DNA from: Planctomicrobium piriforme
Lineage (GTDB): Bacteria > Planctomycetota > Planctomycetia > Planctomycetales > Planctomycetaceae
Length of the DNA: 64,000 bases
Assembly: GCF_900113665.1 (NCBI RefSeq)
Contig: NZ_FOQD01000010.1
Coordinates: 186,001 to 250,000, forward strand
Direction: 5' to 3'
Under the pieces are notes generated by a model. It was given only the letters and a program-made list of their open reading frames with translations, had not been told where the DNA came from and made no database searches. Position 1 is the stretch's first letter. The number at the start of each line of letters is the position of its first letter. Made by a program: the position numbers and the translations under genes. This document shows, piece by piece, positions 57,014 to 64,000 of this stretch.

Positions 57014-58372
57014 GGTGAACCACAACGCGACTCGCTGAAGGTCAGTGCCCGGAAATGTATTCTGGTGGCCGTGCGAGAGCCCGACGTCGCCAAGCAAAAA
57101 GAACAGGTGTTCGACGAGATCAAGGGACTGGTGAAAACTGCCAGTTCCGAAGTCGTCGGCACTCTGATGCAGGCCCGCGACCGGCCCGACCCGGCGTCGT
57201 ACCTGGGAAAAGGGAAACTGCTCGAACTGAAAGATCTGATCAGCGCGACCGGCGCCGACCTGATCGTGTTCGACAATCACCTGTCTCCCTCCCAGGGAAA
57301 GCACATCGAGGAAGTCACCAAAACCCAGGTCGTGGATCGCAGCGAGGTGATTCTCGACATTTTCGCGACGCACGCCCGATCGTATGAATCGCAGCTTCAG
57401 GTCGAACTGGCGCAGTTGCTTTATCTGCGCCCCCGCCTGACCCGCATGTGGACCCACCTGGAACGTATCGAGGGGGGGATCGGCAGCGGTCGCGGACCTG
57501 GTGAAAAGCAGTTGGAAACAGACCGCCGTCTCGTCGACAAGCGAATCGACGAACTCAAACGCAAACTGAAGACAGTCGAGCATCGCCGCGAACTGCAGGT
57601 GGCAAGCCGTACCGATCACGTCTCCGTCTCTCTCGTGGGATACACGAACGCCGGAAAGAGTACGCTGATGAATGCCCTCACCGGGGCCGACATCTACGTC
57701 GCCGACCAGTTGTTCGCCACGCTCGATACCCGGACGCGAAAATGGAAGCTCCCCCGCTGGGGCGAAGTGCTGCTCAGCGATACCGTCGGTTTCATTCGCG
57801 ACCTGCCCCACCATCTGGTGGCGTCGTTCAAATCGACGTTGGCGGAAGCCCGGCATGCGGACCTGTTGCTGCACGTCGTGGATGCCAGCCATCCGCAGGC
57901 ACAGCAGCAGATCGAGACCGTGAACAAGGTTCTCGAAGACGTCGGCGTCGACAGTTCCGACCCGATTCTGGTGCTCAACAAGATCGATGCGGCTCCCGAC
58001 CGGGCCGTCATTGACGTGCTCCGGGCCAAATACCCGGGCTCAATCACTGTCAGCGCGATCGAGAGAACCCATCTCGACCAGCTTTCTCAGGCGGTTTCTG
58101 AACGGCTGAGCAGCGGCTTCATGGAACTGCTGGTCACGACGAACGTGGCCGACGGCAAGACGCATTCGTTTCTCATCGAGCATGCCGAAGTGGTGAAGTC
58201 TGAGTACCAGGAGAATCAGGTGACTTACGAGATCCGGATTCCGAAGCGCTTCGCCCATCAATTGGAAAAGGCCGGCGCCACGCTCCGCACGCTGGACGAC
58301 CAGCCGTTCACTTTCGTGCCGAACGACGAATACGTCCTGACCGTCCCACCCGTCGATCCCGAAGCCAATTGA
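57011..58372 (+). CDS. hflX: Ribosome-associated GTPase HflX
   Basis: HflX binds the large ribosomal subunit and can split stalled ribosomes. The 453-residue protein has the N-terminal HflX domain with ADLIVFDNHLSPSQGKHIEE, the linker GGIGSGRGPGEKQLETDRR, and a GTPase domain. G1 is GYTNAGKST (residues 210-218), G3 is DTVGFIRDLPHHLV, and G4 is LNKID. It uses a TTG start. The convergent YkgJ gene upstream and the ATPase gene downstream give no extra clue. Confidence 0.94.
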   Translation: MGEPQRDSLKVSARKCILVAVREPDVAKQKEQVFDEIKGLVKTASSEVVGTLMQARDRPDPASYLGKGKLLELKDLISATGADLIVFDNHLSPSQGKHIEEVTKTQVVDRSEVILDIFATHARSYESQLQVELAQLLYLRPRLTRMWTHLERIEGGIGSGRGPGEKQLETDRRLVDKRIDELKRKLKTVEHRRELQVASRTDHVSVSLVGYTNAGKSTLMNALTGADIYVADQLFATLDTRTRKWKLPRWGEVLLSDTVGFIRDLPHHLVASFKSTLAEARHADLLLHVVDASHPQAQQQIETVNKVLEDVGVDSSDPILVLNKIDAAPDRAVIDVLRAKYPGSITVSAIERTHLDQLSQAVSERLSSGFMELLVTTNVADGKTHSFLIEHAEVVKSEYQENQVTYEIRIPKRFAHQLEKAGATLRTLDDQPFTFVPNDEYVLTVPPVDPEAN

Positions 58373-58426
58373 TTTCGGAACGGATCACTTCCTCGCTCCG
58401 CTTTCGTTGTCTACCCTCCCCGCATT

Positions 58427-58461
58427 CTCTGGCTCTGGACACTCGACTCTCGACACTGGAC
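58427..58461. repeat. Heptamer array with GGAC/CGAC core
   Basis: CTCTGGC-TCTGGAC-ACTCGAC-TCTCGAC-ACTGGAC gives five units with a 7-base period. The array ends nine bases before the ATG of the RecA-like gene and occupies the place where a ribosome binding site would be. Confidence 0.75.
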
Positions 58462-58469
58462 TCCCCCGC

Positions 58470-59345
58470 ATGCGCCACAGCACCGGAATTGCCGACCTGG
58501 ACGAAATGCTCGGGGGCGGACTCATTCCCGGCACGTTGACGGTCGTCCTCGGAGCGACGGGCATCGGCAAGACGCAGCTTGGTCTGCAATACCTGCACCA
58601 GGGAAAAGCTCAGGAGGGGGAGCCAGGCGTCCTGTTCGATCTCACGTCGCGCGGCGATTCCCAGAATCACGCCGAGTACGCCGAACGCATGTTCGGGTGG
58701 AAACTCCGCGACCGCCCTGCCGAGTGGAAGCTTGAAAACGTCGAGGCGCTCTGGCAACGCGACGAGTCTCGCTGGGATGCCGCTCATCTGTTCCGCGGGT
58801 CGGGCCGTCGGGTCACGCTGAGCGATCTGGACTTCGACCAGCAGCGGGAATGGAAGGTCGAACTCAACCGCAAGCTGGCCGACACCATCTCATTCTTCTA
58901 TGGCAACTTCTGCCAGGGAGTACGGCGTTGCGTGATCGATGGCATCGAACCCTCCGACCGCGCCAGCGATTCCTTTCAGTTTGATCTGTTCGAGTACGTC
59001 TATCACCAGATTCTGCGGAAGGAGCACGACTGGGTCGCACGCGACCTGCTGCGGGCACAGTTCCGGGCGCATGCCGCTGAAGTCGAGAAGCATGCCTATC
59101 GATTCGAAGAGATCGGGTGCCTGATGCTCTGCACATCGCACGAAGTGATGCTCGACGGGCTGTTGTCACGTCCGATCGAAAGCGGCGACGTGCTGTCGAA
59201 CGCCAACACGATCATCCTGATGGGCAAGATCCGGGAAGGGACGCGAATCAGCCGCGCCCTGTGCGTCGCCAAACACCGCGGCAGCCCGTGCGACGAGAAT
59301 ATTCGCGAATACGAAATCACAGGACATGGCTTGGTCCTGAAGTGA
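58470..59345 (+). CDS. RecA/KaiC-like ATPase
   Basis: From ATG 58470 the 291-residue protein has the KaiC-type opening STGIADLDEMLGGGLIPGT, Walker A GATGIGKT (residues 28-35), and a Walker-B-like strand RCVIDGIEPSD. It is a single-domain member with no visible kinase or DNA-binding extension. Proteins of this family act in signalling or DNA transactions; the specific role is unknown. A TTG at 58407 is in frame but would translate the heptamer array. Confidence 0.75.
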   Translation: MRHSTGIADLDEMLGGGLIPGTLTVVLGATGIGKTQLGLQYLHQGKAQEGEPGVLFDLTSRGDSQNHAEYAERMFGWKLRDRPAEWKLENVEALWQRDESRWDAAHLFRGSGRRVTLSDLDFDQQREWKVELNRKLADTISFFYGNFCQGVRRCVIDGIEPSDRASDSFQFDLFEYVYHQILRKEHDWVARDLLRAQFRAHAAEVEKHAYRFEEIGCLMLCTSHEVMLDGLLSRPIESGDVLSNANTIILMGKIREGTRISRALCVAKHRGSPCDENIREYEITGHGLVLK

Positions 59346-59390
59346 AAGAAACCGGACGCTCACGCATGCCGTCTGATTGACGCCGATCAG

Positions 59391-59411
59391 CCGCTGGGCG
59401 TTAGCCCACGG
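59391..59411. repeat. REP-like hairpin between convergent genes
   Basis: CCGCTGGGC-GTTA-GCCCACGG folds with a five-base-pair core (TGGGC/GCCCA), a one-base bulge and CCG/CGG below. It sits in the 149-base gap between the convergent ATPase and glnE genes. The TTCTTT that follows could make it a weak terminator on the plus strand. Confidence 0.55.
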
Positions 59412-59494
59412 TTCTTTGACGGGTCACTCGCAGTGTAAGACTCGCCAACGTGTTGAACGTGTCGAAGCAGGAGCTTCGGCACGAGAACTTTCTT

Positions 59495-62400
59495 TCATCG
59501 CGAGTGCTGTGGGGTTGGCTCGCGCTGCATGATGGCGGGCAGCGCGGCCGAGACATCCAGCACATGTCTGGTATGACGTTCGAAATCGCGGCGCAGGCGT
59601 TCCGCGTCGGAGTGGTAACCCAACCGTCGCGCGAGGAATTCGAATTCCTCACTGTCATGCGGCGGCACGGTGAGATCGCTCGCATCTCCTCGCACGACTC
59701 GCAAGCCGTCGATCACTCGTCGCAGAAAGCGGTACGCATCCCGCAAGCCGACCCGAGACTCGCCCGTCAGCAGTCCATAGGCCTCCAGGGCTTTCATCGC
59801 TTCGCGGGTATTGGGTTCGCGAATCGCCTTGTCGAGGTGCCCGAAGGTGATCTGCAGCCCTTGCACCAGGTACTCGCAGTCGACGAGTCCGCCGGGACTG
59901 AGCTTGGCGTTGAACGTGCCGGGCCGCACCAGTTGGCGAACCTGTTTCTCGCGCATCGCCCGCATTGCGGCGACGTCGAACGGCTCGCCCCGATAGATGA
60001 GACTGTCGCGGAGTTGGACAATCTTCTTCCCGAGACGGCTGCTGCCGGCGACGGGACGCAGCTTCACCAACGCCTGACGTTCGTACGGCCAGGCAGGCCC
60101 GGTCGGACCAAAGTAGGCTGCGAACGAGTCGTACGAGACCGCCAGGCTTCCCGCTTTTCCGTACGGTCGCAGTCGTAAATCGACTTCGAAGATCCCTTTG
60201 CGTTTTGAACGGATCGCACGGCGAAATTCGTGTACCAGCCGCTGGAAGTACTCAAGATTCGAAATCACGTCAGGGCCGGCGGTCTGACCATCCCCTTCGA
60301 ACAAGAACATCAGCTCGATGTCCGAGGCATAACCGAGTTCCCGACCGCCGAATTTTCCCAAAGCGCAGATACAACCTTTCGCGACGCTGCCGTCGGCCAG
60401 CAGCGGTTCACCATGAATCGCCTTTAACTGGCTTTCACAGATTTTCCGGGTGGCATCGACGACCACTTCGGCGACGTAGGTCAGTTCGCGGCCGAACATT
60501 CCAAACTTGTCTTGCAGACCGAGAATGTGCCGCATATCGGCCCGCATCATCTCGCGGTCTTTGAAGGCGTTGATCGCCTCGATCCGGCCCTCCTCAGGTG
60601 CGTTCTCAAGCAAAGTCTTGAGCTGATTCGTGAGATACGCCTTGTCGCGCGGCTGCTGCAAACCTTCCACATTGGTGACGACGGGGAACAGATTCTCATG
60701 CTGCAGTCGTAGAAAATCGTCCCAGAGAAAGTCGCTGATTCCCAGCAGCGTCGCCAAGGCGCCGAGGACGTCGGAATCCTGCAACGGACTGAGCTGCTCC
60801 AGCCAGTTCGGCTGCTTGAACAGGTTCTCAAGAAACTGCTGAAAGTGAATCAAGGCCGAAGCAGGATTGGGAGATTGCGACAGCAGGTGCGTGAAGTGCT
60901 TGATGAGCACGATTGCCGCGCGGAGTTCGTTCAGCCGATCGCCGTTCTGGATGCGGCGATTTTTTTCGTCGACGACGTGCAACGTGTCGATCACGCGATT
61001 GCCGACCGACTGAATCGTCATCCGGTTAATCGAGAGACCGCTCACGGCGATGGCATTCGTCAGCTCATAGAGAAAGCCCGGCGTATCCTCGCCGCGAATG
61101 TGCAGAATCGTGGCGTCGGCGTCGGTCACGTCGTCGATGTCGATTTCCAGCGGCAGCAACGTCAACGCCGCAGCCGGTCTCCCCTCCATCGCTTCGGCGA
61201 CCCGACGTGCGAGCCGCCCCTGCGCTTCGCGCACATGCTTCTTCTCTGCGACATTGAGCAGATCGTTCAATTCGGTTTCGAACTTCGTCCACAATTCCGG
61301 ATCGAACGGGGCGGCGTTCTCCGCTGTGGTCGGACGGACATGAAACACATTCACGAATTTTCGGGTGCGTTTTTTTCCGGCCACCCGACGGGGCTGACCC
61401 GCCAGAATCTGTTCTTTTCCCTGAGATCCGCTCGCTTCGACATCGGCCCCGGTGAAGACGTTGCCGGACACGATGTCGAGACCATAGGCGAACATCAGCC
61501 CGCAAATGGCGGCCAGTTCGCCGATGCGGTCGACGCCGACAATCGTGACCCGTTGTCGGCCGTCCGGCTCGTCATCCACTCTCACGCGGATGAGCTGTTC
61601 GGAACCCAGGTCGTTGAGCAGCGAGACGTGTTGCTGTTCGGCTTCGTTCGAAAAGCACTCGTGATAATTTTCCGCCGCGCGGCCGAAGTGCAGATCGACA
61701 GGCGTCGGTTCGACGGCCGGCTGTCGCAAAGGGTGCTGATCGTGATGGAGATAGCGTTCGAAGATCTCCCGGACGGAGTGGGAATGCAGTTCGTATTGTT
61801 CGAGAAACGTTTTCGTATCGGGAAAATCGAGTCGTCGCGCCAGATAAGCCAGTCGGCGGTCAGAGCGAGGGAGTGAATGTTCCTGCTTATTGTGCAGGAG
61901 CTGCAGCGCATGCTCGATGGTCCGCAGGACGATGTAGCCCTCGGTCAGACGGCGGAACTCTTCCGGAAAAATCAGCTCTTGTTCCGCCAGTCGCACGAGG
62001 CCGTCGAGGGTGTTGATGCTGCGGACTTCCGGCCGGCGGCCTCCATAGGTGAGCTGCAAAAACTGCGTCACGAATTCGATATCGCGAATGCCGCCAGGGC
62101 CCCCTTTGACTTCCCCCCAGCGATGACCCCGACGGGCGAGCTGGTCTTCGATCTTTTTCTTCATCTGCCGGATATTGCGGCGGACCTCGCCCGGATCGAT
62201 TTCGAAAATACACGACTCCAGCCGAGCCAGAACGTCGAACCCGACGCCCAGATTGCCGGCGATCGGCCGCGCTTTCAGCAACGCCTGCTTCTCCCAGAGT
62301 TGCCCATTCCGCTTCATGTAATCGACATAGGCATCGGCCGTCGTCACCAGCGCGCCGGCGTCACCCCAGGGCCGCAGCCGCATGTCGACCCGATAGAGAA

Positions 62401-63208
62401 ACCCCAGATCGGTCGCCTCGGCCAGCGTTTTGATGAGCTTCTGCCCGACGCCCCAATAGCGTTCTGCTTCCCGTTCGCAGACGAACACCAGGTCGATGTC
62501 CGAGCTATAGTTGAGTTCTTCACCGCCGAGTTTGCCGAACGCCAGCACGACAAAGTCATCCAGCGGCAGCCCTTCAATTTGTGCGACCCGTTCGAGCGAG
62601 ATCTGCACGAGGGCATCGGCCAGCAGCGCCAGTTGCAAAGTGACGGTCTTCAGGTCCATCAGCCCGAACGTATCACAAGCCGCGAGCCGCAACAGTTCCC
62701 ATTGCTGGAATCGCCGCAGTTGAGTCATCACCTCCGGCAGCGAGGCGCCCGGCGGAACCTCGCGCCGGCCATGCTCGGCGAAATCCCCGCGGCTTTTGAA
62801 TTCGGCGAGACGTTTGTGCTCGGTGAGTTCGTCGAGATAGTGCGGATTCCGCAGCAGAATCTCGGTGAGAAACTGACTTCCGACGAACAGCTTGACCAGG
62901 ATTTCGACCGCTCGCGGCTGCTGTACCAGCCGTGCAATCAACGGGTCGCGATCTTCCGATGATTGAATGAATCGTTGAAAATTCAGTAGCGATGCGTCCG
63001 GCGAAGCGGCGTCGTTCAAGGCATGCAGCAGGGCCGGCATTAACTGCGCGCACATCGCCCGTTGCAGGTCGGTGTCACACAGCGTCTGGAACCGCGCCCT
63101 GGCCGCGGCGAGATCTTCAAACCCGACCTCATTCAAAACCGCGAAAACTTCGTCGGACGGATGACCGTCCGGCGAGAGCAATTCCAGTGCGGATTGAGGA
63201 TCGATCAT
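59495..63208 (-). CDS. glnE: Glutamine synthetase adenylyltransferase/adenylyl-removing enzyme with inserted ACT-like domains
   Basis: This enzyme switches glutamine synthetase off and on by adding and removing AMP. ATG 63208 gives 1237 residues, against about 946 in E. coli. The adenylyl-removing half has LAFGKLGGEELNYSSDIDL (about residues 220-238). The adenylyltransferase half has LGKFGGRELGYASDIELMF (about 945-963). Between them, about 300 extra residues hold two ACT-like units: RVTIVGVDRIGELAAICGLM (about 540-560) and ATILHIRGEDTPGFLYELTNA (about 695-715). ACT pairs close GlnD, where they sense glutamine. Direct glutamine control of GlnE is therefore inferred. No PII gene is nearby. Confidence 0.9.
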   Translation of the reverse strand: MIDPQSALELLSPDGHPSDEVFAVLNEVGFEDLAAARARFQTLCDTDLQRAMCAQLMPALLHALNDAASPDASLLNFQRFIQSSEDRDPLIARLVQQPRAVEILVKLFVGSQFLTEILLRNPHYLDELTEHKRLAEFKSRGDFAEHGRREVPPGASLPEVMTQLRRFQQWELLRLAACDTFGLMDLKTVTLQLALLADALVQISLERVAQIEGLPLDDFVVLAFGKLGGEELNYSSDIDLVFVCEREAERYWGVGQKLIKTLAEATDLGFLYRVDMRLRPWGDAGALVTTADAYVDYMKRNGQLWEKQALLKARPIAGNLGVGFDVLARLESCIFEIDPGEVRRNIRQMKKKIEDQLARRGHRWGEVKGGPGGIRDIEFVTQFLQLTYGGRRPEVRSINTLDGLVRLAEQELIFPEEFRRLTEGYIVLRTIEHALQLLHNKQEHSLPRSDRRLAYLARRLDFPDTKTFLEQYELHSHSVREIFERYLHHDQHPLRQPAVEPTPVDLHFGRAAENYHECFSNEAEQQHVSLLNDLGSEQLIRVRVDDEPDGRQRVTIVGVDRIGELAAICGLMFAYGLDIVSGNVFTGADVEASGSQGKEQILAGQPRRVAGKKRTRKFVNVFHVRPTTAENAAPFDPELWTKFETELNDLLNVAEKKHVREAQGRLARRVAEAMEGRPAAALTLLPLEIDIDDVTDADATILHIRGEDTPGFLYELTNAIAVSGLSINRMTIQSVGNRVIDTLHVVDEKNRRIQNGDRLNELRAAIVLIKHFTHLLSQSPNPASALIHFQQFLENLFKQPNWLEQLSPLQDSDVLGALATLLGISDFLWDDFLRLQHENLFPVVTNVEGLQQPRDKAYLTNQLKTLLENAPEEGRIEAINAFKDREMMRADMRHILGLQDKFGMFGRELTYVAEVVVDATRKICESQLKAIHGEPLLADGSVAKGCICALGKFGGRELGYASDIELMFLFEGDGQTAGPDVISNLEYFQRLVHEFRRAIRSKRKGIFEVDLRLRPYGKAGSLAVSYDSFAAYFGPTGPAWPYERQALVKLRPVAGSSRLGKKIVQLRDSLIYRGEPFDVAAMRAMREKQVRQLVRPGTFNAKLSPGGLVDCEYLVQGLQITFGHLDKAIREPNTREAMKALEAYGLLTGESRVGLRDAYRFLRRVIDGLRVVRGDASDLTVPPHDSEEFEFLARRLGYHSDAERLRRDFERHTRHVLDVSAALPAIMQREPTPQHSR

Positions 63209-63273
63209 GGAATGGTCAAAAGACCGGGTTGTAAACAGGGCTCCATTTGGCAATCACCACTGCGTCACCAAAA

Positions 63274-63433
63274 CACGGAGAAATCAGGGGATTGAACCAC
63301 GAAAAAAACGAAAGACACGAAAAAACTCATCGAATTCGGCTGTCGTGTCTAAGGGCAGAAAACAAGTGGCTGAAGCCCGTTCGTCAATCCCTTTCGTGTC
63401 TTTCGTCTTTTTCGTGGTTCCTTTTCCTCCGTG
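63274..63433. repeat. 160-base inverted-repeat element
   Basis: CACGGAG (63274-63280) and CTCCGTG (63427-63433) form the outer arms. Inside, GAACCACGAAAAA...CGAAAGACACGAAA (63294-63322) is mirrored by the reverse complement at 63391-63420 with one or two mismatches. The arms have a loose 7-base rhythm. It fills the gap upstream of glnE. Confidence 0.75.
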
Positions 63434-63448
63434 CTGGACATTCACCTA

Positions 63449-64000
63449 TCAGTCAATCGGGCAGAAGGGCGCCGTCGGCTGTGGATTGATCTGCTGCTGG
63501 CAGGTGCCCTGCAGTTTTCGGATCTGTGCCGAGGCCTGGGCCACTGACTCGGCGTCGGGATGAATCTCGATCTGCAATTCCGACGTATAGGTGGCGCCGG
63601 CGGCGAGGTTGATCACCCGACCGTGGTGCCGTTCGAAGGTTTTGAAATTCGGATAGTTCGTCGCAGGTTCGAGTCCGGCGACATATCCGGCCCGTTCGTC
63701 CTGAGTACATTTCCAGACGGCGAAACAGGGCAACTGTACGGTTTTGAACTTCAAACTGATGCCGTGATTCCCGGCTTTGTTTTTGAGCAGAGTTTGCGTC
63801 TCGCCGTTGGCATCCGCCAGCAGGTGGTAGTAGTAGACCTGTTCCGCGAAACCTGCCGTCGGCCCCAGGCATTTTCCGTGGCTGCGAATTCCTTCGGCAG
63901 CGCGGTTGTCACGGGGAATCACGCGATCCGCAGCACATTCGACGACCGCTCCCTCTTCCAGAAACGGCTTGCCGACGTTGGTGTGATACAGCAATTGCAG
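63449..64000 (-). CDS. DUF4432 aldose-epimerase-like protein (5' end outside the window)
   Basis: The frame is open to the right edge; the first visible residues read LQLLYHTNVGKPFLEEGA. The segment ERAGYVAGLEPATNYPNF, followed by the beta-strand set ATYTSELQIEIH, is typical of the DUF4432 branch of the galactose mutarotase-like (aldose 1-epimerase) fold. The substrate is probably a sugar, but no catalytic pair can be confirmed from the C-terminal part alone. It precedes glnE on the same strand, separated by the inverted-repeat element. Confidence 0.75.
   Translation of the reverse strand: MQLLYHTNVGKPFLEEGAVVECAADRVIPRDNRAAEGIRSHGKCLGPTAGFAEQVYYYHLLADANGETQTLLKNKAGNHGISLKFKTVQLPCFAVWKCTQDERAGYVAGLEPATNYPNFKTFERHHGRVINLAAGATYTSELQIEIHPDAESVAQASAQIRKLQGTCQQQINPQPTAPFCPID

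Overview
This window looks like a piece of a Planctomycetota chromosome (class Planctomycetia). The pointers are a DUF1559 prepilin-like protein with its small lipoprotein partner, a DUF1549/DUF1553 protein carrying a CxxCH motif, a thioester alpha-2-macroglobulin of about 2,080 residues, a planctomycete-type FAD oxidoreductase, a PQQ-repeat lipoprotein, a DUF4432 protein, and an alternative complex III locus. Base composition is moderately GC-rich, except for two visibly AT-richer genes near 42.9-44.7 kb. I saw no rRNA, tRNA or CRISPR array.

Layout. (1) 1-8.3 kb: a tightly packed six-gene plus-strand cluster, cut by the left edge. It encodes two caspase-like (CHAT/C25-type) proteins, an animal-type heme peroxidase, a VioB/RebD-like ferritin-fold protein, a LodA-like quinoprotein oxidase and its LodB-like flavoprotein. 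LodA-family enzymes release H2O2, which heme peroxidases consume. This is my best candidate for an undescribed system. (2) 8.4-14.7 kb: a giant alpha-2-macroglobulin on the minus strand. (3) 15.4-24.5 kb: housekeeping genes (coaE, rho, a cysteine desulfurase, an alpha/beta hydrolase, fabF, a sugar-phosphate transferase) and a secreted protein of unknown role. (4) 25.3-38.1 kb: one long respiratory operon, actABCDEF, a small membrane protein, a SCO copper chaperone and four subunits of an A2-type caa3 oxidase, ending in a strong intrinsic terminator. Electrons should flow from quinol through alternative complex III to oxygen. (5) 38.3-42.5 kb: a secreted FAD oxidoreductase and a NosR-like FMN/Fe-S membrane protein. 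(6) 42.5-45.2 kb: three copies of a REP element, one carrying a RAYT transposase, alternating with two AT-rich small genes. (7) 45.3-64 kb: DUF1559, glnS, a PQQ protein, DUF1549, uvrB, a small-gene trio with a HicB-like protein, a YkgJ-type protein, hflX, a RecA-like ATPase, an enlarged glnE with ACT-like domains, and a partial DUF4432 gene.

A second theme is non-coding. Many gaps carry short arrays with a strict 7-base period. The sequences differ, the period does not, and several arrays occur as inverted pairs. One array lies inside the alpha-2-macroglobulin reading frame, and two lie just upstream of start codons that lack a ribosome binding site. Hairpin repeats of at least four families are also present.
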